A stretch of DNA of 64,000 bases, from assembly GCA_030549495.1 (NCBI GenBank), contig JAUIRK010000571.1:62001-126000 (forward strand). Direction: 5' to 3'. Positions within the stretch are counted from its first letter, which is position 1. Every line of letters starts with the position of its first letter. Origin of the DNA: Nectonema munidae (lineage: Eukaryota; Nematomorpha; Nectonematoida; Nectonematidae). A model generated the notes under the pieces. It was not told the origin of the DNA. It saw only the letters and a list, made by a program, of their open reading frames with translations, and made no database searches. This document shows, piece by piece, positions 41,401 to 50,225 of the stretch. The translations under genes were made by a program, and so were the position numbers.

Positions 41401-44400
41401 TTTTTTACCATATGTAAAAATATTACATCCTAGGGCGAATCTGGTTAAAAATTTACCACCAAGTGAATTTATATTATTTTGTTCGATGTAGGAAGGCATT
41501 GAGAACGAAAGCCTATCTAAAGAAAAAATATCTTTTAATAATTTGATCGATAATATAATTGGACAAAATAATGCAATGATATTTAAATACTAAAATTTAC
41601 CATCTCCACTTTAAAAACTTCCATTCCGACTTTTAGGTTTACTCTTCCCATTTTGAAGTTTAAGAGGTTTTGTGAGAAAGCATGTTATTGAATAATATGC
41701 TTTTGCGTACTTGTAAAAAAAGAAAAATTATTATTAATTGGACTTGTTTGCAAATTATTTTAAACTTTAAACTAAAGAGTAAAGCATAATAAAGTATATG
41801 CTTTGGTTGCAGCATTCAAAATTTACTGTTCGTTTTATTACTAAACATGCTACTTCTTATCTGCTTCTCTTTTCCTTTATAAATTCAATTCACTTCATAA
41901 TTATTAATTGTTAAAATGCAAAATAATTTTTTAATATAGATTTAAAAATAAAATTATTTTGAATATTTTACCTCGTTTCACAAACGTTGAACCTTTTAAA
42001 ATAATTTTTTAGAGAAAAGTTTAATTATATATAAGTATTACGATGAAATAATATATTATATAAATTTATATAAAAAAAATGTGACAGTATTATTTAGCAT
42101 GTTATGCAAATTATTATTAATAATAATAAAAATAATTAGCCATAAACAGGTCAGTTATCCTTCTTTAAAAATTTGCCTTTCCAGGTTTACTTTGTGTGTT
42201 TTTTCATCCTCAAACTTCCTTCAAAATATGGGTTTGGGTGAATGTAGAAAAACTCTGACATGAGATAAAGAAATTCGAACGTCCTTATTATTTTTATGAT
42301 TAAAGAGGTTTGCAAATTTTTTCTTAATTTTCTCACATCATTGATTCAAATTTTAAGCGCCAATAATTTCATTTTTTATTTATATAAAATATTTTATCTT
42401 CGATTTTTTAAAAATTTTTTGAAATAAAACATCCAAGCATGCAAAAAATATGTTTTTTTGTGAAAGAACAATCTAATAAGTTTAAATTGTTTGATGAGAT
42501 TAGTTAGGCAGGCTTGCTGTTGCGCTATGTGTTTCAGACATCATAGGCCTTGCTAAGTGTGTCGGTAAGTATTATTATCCAAACAATAAACGTAATACTA
42601 TCTGAGTTAGTAAAACGGACGCCCCCCCTCCCCCTAAATAACATAATTAATTTTGAAATATTACTCATTGTGGATTAAAGTGTTCACTAATCAAATAGTA
42701 GTGTTTGCAATCACGTAAAAATATCAGAAATTCTTTCATAAAGAGTAAATTTTTTATTGTTTTCCCGCAAGTACTTAGCTTTACTAATCACGTTCGTGGC
42801 ATTCTCTGTATGATATCTAATAATTTTTGCTTTTAGTTCCGACATCAGTGCTAAATCTCCGAGCATTTTCTTTTACACCCAAAGAAATATACCTTCAATG
42901 GAATCCTCCTATTGATGTGGGAAGTCGATTGAAAGGCTATAACATTTATTGTCAAGACTTTGAGGAACTAGAGCTGAAGATAATAGAGGTAGGTTTATAT
43001 TGAATATCCATACAATTAAATGCTCTCTATAAGCCTTTGAAGGCCAGGGTGACAGCATTTTGCCGAGAATTTTATTCCTTGGTGGTTTAAAAGTCACTAT
43101 ACACATGACTGAAAAAATAAGCGCTAATATTACTAGTTAGATAGTAAAAAAGTAGTAAAGTACTAAATATTAAATTTAATTAATAAACCTAAAAAAGCGT
43201 AAGTAATTAATATTACGTAAATCTGATGCTGAAGTTGACCCATAAATTAAAGGAAAATTTTTAAAAAATTCAAAAAGTAATATAATTTATTGGGCACAGG
43301 ATTTAAAACGGTGAATTTTCGCCGACACTCGGCTTTATCAAACCAGAGTAGGTGTCTGCACTCCATCTCCTTCCCATAAGCCTCTACAATTACACATCTC
43401 ATGAGAGTCTTCGCCCTCTTTCTATCCTAACCCTAACACTCTCTCCAACGATTTATATGTTACACAGCACACCATATCAATTGTAAACACATGACAAATA
43501 CACATACACTATATCATATTTATACAACGCCTTCATTTACACAAGCCAGTAATTATATTGAAGTCGTGATAAAAATATTCTTCGTTATATCCTTCGTCTT
43601 CCTTTTCGCAATCCTTCCAGTTTTCAACTAATTCATCGTTCTAAATCCTGTGCCCAATAAATTATATTACTTTTTGATTTTTTTTAATATTTGAGGAGTA
43701 AATTATATAGTAAAATATAAAATTACTAACAAAATTAAATTATAGATAAAATTATATAGCCTTTTTAAAAAAGCTTAATCAAAACTATCAGTATGAATTA
43801 ATTTTTATTAAGTTATTGTATGTAGATAGCGTTAATATGCACAATATTTAATAATTAAAAAAATTTACTTACAATATTCTATATCTATTTTTAATTAATT
43901 TTATAAAAAGTCTTTTTTTACATAAAAAAAAAGGAAAAATTGAAACTTTTTTTAATGTTTTTATTTCAATTTTTGTTTATTTATTTAAATATATCCGAAA
44001 ACTTCCAGATTTTACTTTTGTGTTCCATAAATAATTCTTCATCTCAAATGGATATCGAAAACAATTTTATCCAGATATTATTTGTTTTTTGAATAATACG
44101 AGATAAAAAAGCCTTGAAATTTTTAAAAATTGATGAAAATAATTAAATATACTATTTACTTGCTTAAAAACTGCTAGAAAATAATGGTAAATTAAGTAGT
44201 AAAATTACTTATAGTTCTGACTGCTACAACAGCTAATACATTTTTTTCTGTGATAAAAAAAAATTTTTTTTAACAAATAAATTATAAAAATAGTATATTT
44301 GTGTAACTTATTTTATATGGTTACCATTATTCGTAAAAGAAAGCATGTTGGACAGTGTTATTATAGATAAGGATAAGAAGTATCAGACTATACCTCATTA

Positions 44401-47400
44401 TAAAGCAGAAGCTTTGTATTTAAACACATTAATAAAGGCAAATGATTCTTGTTTTTTGTTGATAAATTGTTTTTCCCTATGCTTTTTAATTCCATTTAAA
44501 AAGAAAGCAAAAGGGTCGTTTCTCTTCAAAATTCTCGTATTCTGAGAGTTAATATACTTGAATAAAATGCGTCTAGAACAATTTTCTCTTATTATTTTCT
44601 TCATCCTATGCTCCCAACGAACAAATATACTTACATATTAAACAAACTACTTGTCAAATTAATTGACTAGTTAAAAAATAACAAATTACTAACTAACTAA
44701 CGCCATATGAAGTAGGTGTATTTGGCTGCTTTATAGCGCAATTAAAGGGGAGACTTAAAGTGGCTGATCTAAATTGAAGTGAGTGAGTACGCAATAAAAT
44801 ATTATGTGAATTGGTTGATAACTTTAAAGATATATTGATAAAGTAAAATTGTCTATATGCCTGTCTTTGATACTTTTTACTCATTGTTGTTATGTGCTGA
44901 ATTCATCATTCATGCTCAAGGAGCGGATTAAAAAAGAGCTGATAGAAGATAGAAAATAAGTGTGAAATGCTAATTTTTGAATAATGCTCAGTCGACTTAA
45001 GTGAGGCTTACTATAGATATTAAGGATTTGAGGGCGAGAATTTTGAAAATACTTAACGATGAAAATACCGACAATGTATTGCATCACGATGAATTTACTA
45101 TACGATGAAATTTCCACGATGAAGTTACCACGATGAAATTACCGGATACCAGAGATTTCACTTGCAAATACTGTAAAATCTGTTTCTCTTGATCTAAGAA
45201 AGCGTGCAATAAGTCTAGCACTAGACGGTAATGGAAATAGCTCAATTGCAAGTCTTCTGGGACTTCCAAGAACAACAGTGTCGACAATAGTCCGAAAGTT
45301 TTTTTCAAACGGTCAAGAAGAAGAACTTAAAAGGGGAGGAGATAAGCGAAGTAAGTTGTCTGATCAAGAAAAAGACGAAATACGCAAATGGGTCGATGAA
45401 AATTGCTTAGTCAGCCTTAAGACCTTGGAAATTAAGCGTGTGAAGCATTTGGAATCAAAGTATCCAACGCCTGTATCGACAGATGCTTGCGTAAATTCCA
45501 TTACACATTAAAAAGGGTTCTGCCAGTTCCAATTGCACGGAATACTCCTACTGCAATTGAAAAACCTTTGAAGTATGGAAGAGAATTTCGTGAAATGGAA
45601 CAAAGAACACCCTTTGAGTCAATTTTGTTTTTAGATGAAGTTGGCTTTAAGGGGTATGCACAAGACCTAAAAGAGGCAGATTAAGACTGGGGACACGTGC
45701 AACTATTTCTGTTCCATCAGCTCGAAGTAGAAACATTTCTGTAGTGGCTGCAATGAACAGAAACAGTTTGTTGTTCCTTGTAATTCACGATCGCACTATT
45801 AATGGAGAAGAATTTCAAAGGTGTCATAATGATTTGAAATTGAAATGTTCTGAACTAAATATTGAAAATCCAGTATTGATAATGGACAATGCCTCAATTC
45901 ATCATTGACAAAACTTGTGCTTTAAAGGATTTAATGTTGTTTTTACTGCCATACTGCCCATTTTTGAATACAATTGACAAGTGTTTCATCAAATGGAAAA
46001 ATTTGGTGACAAGACAAGAATGCGTTAATGAGTCTCAGCTGAAAAACCGAATCAGCAGTGCTTTCACAGAAATCACTAGTTCAGATTGCAATGGATATTA
46101 CAGAAATATGCTTTTGTACACAAACAAATCTTCAAACTATTAGCATATTGCTTGTTAGTAAATAAAATTTTATTTTAAGTTTTTTTTAACTTTTCTTATT
46201 TTTAAAACTGACGTAATTGATTGCAATTACTACTCAATTGATTGCAACAACGACGTAATACATCGAAAAACTCTGTATCTCATACAATGCTTTTGACCGT
46301 ATTAAAGAAGTGACCGCTATATAGAGGTATTATGAATAATTTATAATTTTTATTAAAAAGTTTAAGAATTTCTTTGTGAAAAAATTCAGTAAGGGCAGTT
46401 TATTTACTATTACAAACTTTTTTAACATCTTCAATAAACTGATTTTAAGCTTTAGCAAATATGGACCACATATCAAGACCTTTTTCTATGCAAAAATAAT
46501 TGAAACATTGCCGTCAATATTAACATATTAATCAAAATTTATATTTGGTGCTTGAAATTTATTAGCAACAATGTTTAATAAAGAATCAAAAGCTACACTT
46601 TTTTCTTCTTCAAGGTGCTCACATTCTATTAAATTACTTTTTTTCAGAAAAGCCTGCAGCCTTGAAACATTTGAAAACCATTTCTTGTTTGACGCATTTA
46701 ATAGCTTCATTTATCCATTTAACAGAGGGAAGTACATTGATGCTTGAAACAAGTTGTGATATATTAGTTATATCATGTATTTGCGATAATAATTTCTTAA
46801 TAACCACTTTTCTGTATTGAACTTTGAAATTTTGAATAATCCCTTGATCAACAACGGGTTGTAAAGAGGAAGTACTGTTAGGCGGAAGATAGATTATTTT
46901 AATATTCTTTAGACTTAGGTCATGAGTATGATATACCGCATCATTCAAGAAAAGCACTATTTGTCGGCTTTTCTTCAGCATTGCGCAGTCAAAATTCAAT
47001 AGCCATTCTTGAAAAATATATCTTGTCATCCATGTTTTTTTATTATAATAGCAAGTAACAGGTATAGTTGCTTATCTAAATTGATATTACGAAATGCATG
47101 CAGTTTGAAAGGTTTTCCTATTACAAGTGCTTTTCAAAGTCGCCGATAATGTTGCAAGCTAAAAGAACGGTTAATCTTTCCTTAGACTTTTTTTGCGCTT
47201 GTGTAATCTTTTCCACTAAGACCTAAAGTTCGATCTGGCAGAACACGATAAAAAAGTCCTGTTTCATCGATGTTCCATATATCTTTTGCTTCATATTCAT
47301 CACACAATTCAACTAATTTTTTTTCCAATTAGTAATAGTAGTTTCATGAATACACGCTTTCTCACCACAAATATTTTTAAATTCAATGCTATGTCGCGTT

Positions 47401-49818
47401 CTGAATTGCATTAACCATCCATTAGAACTTTTAAATTCATCATGATTGAGTTCCATAGCAAATTGTTTAGCCTTTTTCTTGTAAAAATTTAAACTTTTAA
47501 AACTTGTTTTAAAACAGAAAAACAATTTAACCGAAATAAAGATTAATTCTCGTAATGTAATAATAAGTATATTTCTCGGCACCCTTAAACCAATCCTACG
47601 AAACCCATATGTGGGGCCGCAAATTGTTTGGAAAGCGCTAGTCTAAATGTGCGACTTTGATAACATAAGGTCTTAGGTTGGAATCAAGTACTGCCCCTTC
47701 TTTGCTCCTAGTTCTTCTAAAACCGTGCAATCCTCTCCTTGCTATGAATGCATTATTCACTTCTACCTTCAGATAGAGATTTTTGGATGTTAAGGGAGAA
47801 AATATCAAGGACAATATTCTCCAAGAAGGCAAAGAGAATATCATCATCATTCAATATTAATTTTAGAATGAGAATGAATGAAATTCCTTGAAAACAGGAT
47901 TTTATCTACAATCCGTTAAACGCACGGATATCGTATATCACTTTCTCACTGAAATAAATTTGTCTCTTATTTTCATAAGAATACGGTGTAATATCCAAGT
48001 TATACTGGATAACGATTACAACAATGCAATCATTGAGATCAATCAATCCTCTTTACATTAAATATCTAGGGCAAAATCAATACACTCGATATTATTTTAA
48101 AAGTAACGTGATATTTTCAACAAGTTTTTGAGCTAAAAATTTCCGTGTAAGAAAACGCATTCTCAATTAGACATTTTAAATAAAATGAAATATCTGTGAA
48201 TAAGTCATTGTGAACTATCTATTTACATTTGATCATTTTTAAATGAAAATTCTATCTTAATGGAGTGTTTAATCAATATACATACATATATATACAATAT
48301 ATATAGTAAGACGCTTTTTAATTAAAGCTTTAGATGGAAATAAATAATAGATATTATTATTTGATTTTAAAACTTGATTTTATATTGCTTATATTGATAA
48401 AAGTTATAGCATCCAAAAAAAATTAGACTCGCTAATTTAAAATGCATTGATCCTCCTATATAGTTCAGATAATGCAATGTTTCGCCTCTAAAATACTAGG
48501 GTATTAAAGTTGATACTTTCATTTTATTATTATTTTAAAGAAAGTTGGATTCTTTCACTTTACTGTTTTGATCATTTTATTTCCGTTATCATTCTTCGGG
48601 TTGTAAAAAGGCTAATTTTATCCAACTAATTTTATTAGTTTATAATTTTACAAACAAGAGGAACGATTTCAAGCAAGTGAACATTGTAAGTATACGCAAG
48701 TTTAACCACATGTGTCACTGAACATTCAGGGTTTTGATTTCAAAATTTTAAAATCGAACAGAATTTTTCAGCTTTCTCCTTTTACTTTATTGACACTAAA
48801 TTTTTGATTGCATGCAATTATTTTCACCGCCTCTTTTGAATGAATAATTCCCCCTTTTTCACCTTTGATCGCAGGGAAAATAAAAGATAAAATTTTTTTT
48901 AATAAAAATATTTAAGCCTGTGACGTTTTTGATAAAAAAATTATTTGAGTTATATTGTCGTATTATATCGAGTCCGTAAAATTCAACAGCAAAAGTATTG
49001 TTTTATCACAGTCAATGTGATTTCATCATCCAAACATTTAAAATTGATGTTCGCCTGATTCTTAGTTTTTTCCTAATTTCTAAATTAATTCATAACTTTA
49101 GCGAAATACACGTTCCACCCTTTCAAATTAACTGACATGATGTCATTGAAAAAAAGTAAGGAACTATAATTTCTTTATTCCGAAATAATTCATTTTGAAA
49201 AATACAAGGAATTAGAGAAGAAATTTTTAAACGAAAAAAGTGATAATTAATTCATTTTATTTGGAGAAAAATTTTTTAAATATCCTAAATATCGCGCTTC
49301 TTTTGAGGTCTTCTTTTTTTTGAGTAGGATATGCTGGATTCGATAACTCAAGGTCTTGGGTTCGATTCCGCATCAAGCCTGCTTTCCTCATAGTTCGATA
49401 CAAGCGGCGCAATTGTGCCTTCTCGATGAAAACACCCCGGGGTACCTTTAGCTTTACCTTGATTTCGTTAATAAGCGTTTTTCTGCATATTGGACACTCT
49501 TAACGCATTAGCAAAATACTTCTTCATCGCTCAAACTAAAAGTATATGGATGGATATGTGTAGCGAACCAAGCATTCAGAAAAATTCTTCTTTTTATCAT
49601 AATTTCGGTGCCAGTTGTGCTACTCATTGTTATCGAAGTTTTTATGCAAGGTAAATTTGACATGTAAGCATTTTTTTTATTACTTTAGCACAAAGAAACT
49701 TCATGCCTACTCTCCGATCTGAAGCCCTTCACTATGTACTTCATTAAAGTTGCTGCGCTATCTATTCTGGGAGAGGGCATTCAATCTCAAATTCTTGCCG
49801 TTCGAACTTTGTCATATC
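26269..49818 (+). CDS. Lar: LAR-type receptor tyrosine phosphatase, N-terminal ectodomain (11 exons, partial)
   Basis: Eleven exons splice in a consistent phase into about 590 residues: Ig1, Ig2, Ig3, FN3-1, FN3-2, FN3-3. The order matches the LAR/PTPRS/PTPRD family, which are neuronal cell-surface receptors that guide axons and build synapses, with two cytoplasmic phosphatase domains. The family call rests on Ig3 (RRVPPHFSI, then [21 protein letters not shown] and NYTCVA) and on the VP start of FN3-3. Every Ig domain keeps its cysteine pair. Ig1, Ig2 and the FN3 domains are clearly divergent from textbook LAR. Coding exons: 26269-26407, 27874-28019, 29124-29294, 34346-34456, 35394-35696, 39387-39508, 39570-39753, 40916-41016, 41071-41278, 42837-42988, 49689-49818. 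The last ends in phase 1, so the gene continues downstream. No membrane or phosphatase exon was found before 64000. A paralogue that has lost the phosphatase part cannot be excluded. Confidence 0.88.
26517..26731. mobile_element. Foldback element, TATATACC family
   Basis: Ends ATATATACTATTTTTACTTC and GAAGTAGAAATGGTATATAT are inverted. The arms contain repeated AAATTGTCTTTTT or its complement AAAAAGACAATTT. It is the most compact member, with almost no loop. Confidence 0.75.
27015..27104. repeat. Poly-A/poly-T homopolymer block
   Basis: Alternating long runs of C, A, T, A and T, ending in 22 T directly before a SINE fragment. This could be partly a sequencing or assembly artefact. Confidence 0.7.
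27105..27215 (+). repeat. tRNA-derived SINE, family A, 5'-truncated
   Basis: Starts at box B (CTTGGGTTCGATCCC) and continues CATCAAGCCTACTTTCCTCA, GCAATTGTGCCTTCTCGATG and AAAACACCCC. Box A is missing, its place taken by a T run. Confidence 0.8.
27874..28019 (+). CDS. Lar: Lar exon: second half of Ig1
   Basis: The acceptor TATCTTTAG precedes 27874 and the donor GTAAAT starts at 28020. One base completes the lysine codon split with the previous exon, and one base is carried over at the end. The exon encodes the E-F strands of Ig1, with [17 protein letters not shown] holding the second disulphide cysteine and the conserved D-x-G-x-Y-x-[17 protein letters not shown] forms the last strand. The phases match the exons on both sides. 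Confidence 0.87.
28020..29123. other. Intron between Ig1 and Ig2
   Basis: 1.1 kb of AT-rich DNA with no repeat or gene that I recognise. Confidence 0.8.
29124..29294 (+). CDS. Lar: Lar exon: first half of Ig2
   Basis: The acceptor ATCCTTTAG precedes 29124 and a strong donor GTGAGT starts at 29295. The exon encodes the short Ig1-Ig2 linker and Ig2 strands A to [20 protein letters not shown], the cysteine in ILACV, and the tryptophan in AIIWIHNN. The GP-x6-E pattern matches the start of LAR Ig2. It ends one base into a glycine codon (LKINDG) that is finished 5 kb away at 34346. A LINE begins only about 40 bp beyond the donor. Confidence 0.88.
29333..31675 (-). mobile_element. CR1-like LINE, decayed and internally deleted
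   Basis: Read on the minus strand. 31675-31380 encodes a PHD-type finger ([24 protein letters not shown]), and 31330-30950 the rest of ORF1 with KIIRLGR. CR1-clade ORF1 proteins are known to carry PHD fingers. Reverse transcriptase follows directly: [20 protein letters not shown] and LISDCITLH at 30906-30560, DFSKAFDKV near 30485, [12 protein letters not shown] and the catalytic FADD at 30456-30139. The thumb and C-terminal part is open for 225 residues (30115-29438), ending in [14 protein letters not shown]. The endonuclease domain that should separate ORF1 from the reverse transcriptase is absent. The 3' end has a (TTATG)n tail, the kind of short tandem repeat CR1 elements end with. Frame breaks exclude activity. 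Confidence 0.88.
33722..33800. mobile_element. Partial TTAA-type MITE
   Basis: Left end TATAACCCTTTGAAGACAG, then TCTTCTGCTTTCC, shared with the copy at 1925. No right end is seen. Confidence 0.4.
34346..34456 (+). CDS. Lar: Lar exon: second half of Ig2
   Basis: The acceptor is CTAAG, with a weak pyrimidine tract, and the donor is GTTCTT at 34457. The first two bases complete the glycine codon begun at 29294. The exon encodes [19 protein letters not shown], with the second Ig cysteine in the D-x-G-x-Y-x-C motif, then [18 protein letters not shown]. This matches the LAR Ig2 ending (ECVATNSAGT...A.LYV). A possible N-glycosylation site (NGT) lies in the first line. The exon ends in phase 1. Confidence 0.87.
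34457..35393. other. Intron between Ig2 and Ig3
   Basis: 0.94 kb. 34785-34985 resembles a worn foldback with TTTTTGCAATTATATTTCGC at left and AAAAAGACGAAGTAG at right. The rest is plain AT-rich DNA. Confidence 0.6.
35394..35696 (+). CDS. Lar: Lar exon: complete Ig3, LAR signature
   Basis: The acceptor TACCCTTAG precedes 35394 and the donor GTTGAT starts at 35697. One exon holds the whole third Ig domain, as in other Lar genes. Diagnostic residues are [38 protein letters not shown] and [15 protein letters not shown], all close to Drosophila and vertebrate LAR Ig3. Between the tryptophan and PIG the family has a short acidic loop; here it is longer and acidic ([18 protein letters not shown]). 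NYT at the second cysteine is a conserved N-glycosylation site. This is the most conserved exon in the window and carries the gene assignment. Confidence 0.95.
37395..37830. repeat. Inverted word-repeat element (CCCAAAATTT word)
   Basis: The left side has TTTTCTAATCCTAAATTTC, CCCCCAAAATTCTACC and CCCCCAAAATTTCC. The right side has the inverted series AAATTTAGGGATAGAAAATTTT, GGTGAAAATTTCGTCGGGTG and GTTTTCGTGGG. The centre is about 200 bp of AT-rich DNA. Confidence 0.55.
38571..38667. mobile_element. TTAA-family MITE, worn
   Basis: Ends TTCAACTCTTTCAGTCAGA and CAATCTGTGAAAGGGTGAA are inverted and match the CCCTTTCAGG family. The TTAA sites have mutated. Confidence 0.5.
39387..39508 (+). CDS. 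Lar: Lar exon: first half of FN3-1
   Basis: The acceptor ends TTTTAAGAAG, a NAGNAG site. Splicing at 39387 adds a glutamate; splicing at 39390 skips one codon, and both stay in frame. The exon encodes [20 protein letters not shown], then AWKSS with the FN3 core tryptophan, and ends FEIE at a phase-0 donor, GTGAGA. It corresponds to the A to C strands of the first fibronectin III repeat. Only 61 bp separate it from the next exon. Confidence 0.85.
39570..39753 (+). CDS. Lar: Lar exon: second half of FN3-1
   Basis: The acceptor TACTCTTAG precedes 39570 and the strong donor GTAAGT starts at 39754. The exon continues FEIE with [14 protein letters not shown]. It ends with the FN3 signature [20 protein letters not shown], equal to L.PYTEYEF.V.AVNNIGRG in LAR FN3-1, followed by [11 protein letters not shown]. 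It finishes in phase 1. Confidence 0.9.
39754..40915. other. Intron between FN3-1 and FN3-2
   Basis: 1.16 kb, AT-rich, with no repeat family or gene recognised. Confidence 0.8.
40916..41016 (+). CDS. Lar: Lar exon: first half of FN3-2
   Basis: The acceptor GAAATAG precedes 40916 and the donor GTAATG starts at 41017. The reading is [18 protein letters not shown], then [15 protein letters not shown]. The core tryptophan is present, but the proline-rich turn and the NGQ-x-x-GY strand start usual for LAR FN3-2 are missing or shortened. Phase 1 in, phase 0 out, and a 54-bp intron follows. Confidence 0.8.
41071..41278 (+). CDS. Lar: Lar exon: second half of FN3-2
   Basis: The acceptor TCGTTTGCAG precedes 41071 and the donor GTTTAA starts at 41279, leaving one base. 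It encodes [19 protein letters not shown], then [20 protein letters not shown] and an ending ETKIA. The L-x4-x-Y-x-V-x-L block is the FN3 F strand (tyrosine corner). The variable loop is longer in typical LAR. Spliced to the next exon it reads [12 protein letters not shown], matching the GVP boundary between FN3-2 and FN3-3 in LAR proteins. Confidence 0.85.
41279..42836. other. Intron between FN3-2 and FN3-3
   Basis: 1.56 kb, AT-rich. A C-rich spot (CCCCCCCTCCCCC) at about 42621. Nothing else recognised. Confidence 0.75.
42837..42988 (+). CDS. Lar: Lar exon: first half of FN3-3
   Basis: The acceptor TTGCTTTTAG precedes 42837 and the donor GTAGGT starts at 42989. It encodes [27 protein letters not shown] and [18 protein letters not shown]. 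The W-x-PP core and the GY strand match LAR FN3-3. Phase 1 in and phase 0 out. A cysteine in the C strand (IYCQD) is unusual for an FN3 domain. Confidence 0.88.
43261..43687. mobile_element. Inverted-repeat element with 45-bp arms
   Basis: 43261-43305 and 43642-43687 are near-perfect inverted copies; the core is TTTATTGGGCACAGGATTTA and its complement. The 336-bp interior is less AT-rich than the flanks, contains CCTAACCCTAAC, and has no long open frame. Because the arms extend into T/A-rich ends, the exact boundary and target duplication are unclear. Confidence 0.8.
45056..45147 (+). repeat. Tandem CACGATGAAATTACC word array
   Basis: About five degenerate copies of a 15-bp word (ACGATGAAAATACC, CACGATGAATTTAC, ACGATGAAATTTCC, ACGATGAAGTTACC, ACGATGAAATTACC). 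It ends directly at the Tc1-like coding region. Confidence 0.75.
45150..46143 (+). pseudogene. Tc1/mariner-like transposase, broken
   Basis: The frame opens with a helix-turn-helix region ([33 protein letters not shown]), then [16 protein letters not shown]. The catalytic region has [10 protein letters not shown] (first aspartate), [11 protein letters not shown] (second aspartate) and [18 protein letters not shown]. The third acidic position is an aspartate where most Tc1 elements have glutamate (LNPIE), although this may be decay. Frame shifts near 45475 and 45680 and another near 45895 split it into three open pieces. Clear terminal inverted repeats are not visible. The second and third acidic residues are about 30 codons apart. 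Confidence 0.85.
46296..46335. repeat. Tigger-like terminal repeat, candidate
   Basis: GTGACCGCTATATAGAGGTA resembles the inner end of pogo/Tigger terminal repeats. It lies between the Tc1-like and Tigger-like coding regions. No matching inverted end is seen near 47600, so its owner is uncertain. Confidence 0.35.
46520..47582 (-). pseudogene. Tigger/pogo-like transposase, broken
   Basis: On the minus strand the CENP-B/Tc5 type DNA-binding half reads [31 protein letters not shown] and ICGEKA (47490-47340). The DDE core follows with [18 protein letters not shown], then [10 protein letters not shown] (second aspartate; usually LDN, here ND), and [20 protein letters not shown] (third aspartate). 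[11 protein letters not shown] and FKCFKAAGF close the protein. Frameshifts and stops near 47190, 47100, 47040 and 46640 show it is dead. It lies head-on to the Tc1-like element. Confidence 0.85.
47583..47875 (+). repeat. tRNA-derived SINE-like repeat, family B
   Basis: A tRNA-like block GCGCTAGTCTAAATGTGCGA, then AAGGTCTTAGGTTGGAATCA, resembles pol III A and B boxes (GGTTGGAATC for GGTTCGAATC). A 170-bp less AT-rich body with CTCCTAGTTCTTCTAAAACC follows. It is not alike family A. It abuts the Tigger-like N-terminus. Confidence 0.5.
49322..49465 (+). repeat. tRNA-derived SINE, family A
   Basis: Shortened box A region, then TTCGATAACTCAAGGTCTTG, GGTTCGATTCC, CATCAAGCCTGCTTTCCTCA, GGCGCAATTGTGCCTTCTCG and AAAACACCCC. 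224 bp upstream of the last Lar exon. Confidence 0.85.
49689..49818 (+). CDS. Lar: Lar exon: second half of FN3-3
   Basis: The acceptor ATTACTTTAG precedes 49689 and the donor GTAAAA starts at 49819. The 130-bp exon reads [33 protein letters not shown] and ILAVRTLSY, which is the E to G part of an FN3 repeat (L.P.T.Y...VAA.S..G.G). It continues the KIIE end of the previous exon across a 6.7 kb transposon-filled intron. It ends in phase 1 and the next exon was not found with confidence. Confidence 0.85.
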
Positions 49819-50225
49819 GTAAAACTTTTTAATATTTTCAAATGTTTTGGGGTCCCCATCCTTTTTGCCCCATAAGATACTTTTTTTATATGGGGCTATG
49901 GCCCGTAATACTTAAATTGGAAAAGGGTGAACTTCAAGTAAAAAAATAATTTTAACTTTGGGTTCAAGTTTCATCATGCTAAATAAGGAAAATAAGTAAA
50001 GAATTTTTTTTCTGAGGGAACATTTGTACAAGCTCATTTTTTAGGTGGAATAAACTTTTCAAATTTTTTTTGTAAGGATAAGCTTTTTTTTTGTATATAT
50101 TGAAATATTTTCAATTTAATTATTTTTCTACCTTGCAGGCAAATTTGGACGTAATTAGGATGCTCTTAATATTTAATGTACATTTGTTTTCATAAATTTT
50201 AATAGTTCCTGTACTTTTAAATTTC

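Larger units (their letters stand above)
42989..49688. other. Intron inside FN3-3, packed with transposons
   Basis: 6.7 kb. In order: inverted-repeat element (43261-43687), word array (45056-45147), Tc1-like element, Tigger-like element, SINE family B and SINE family A. 43690-45055 and 47880-49320 hold nothing that I can name. Confidence 0.8.
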
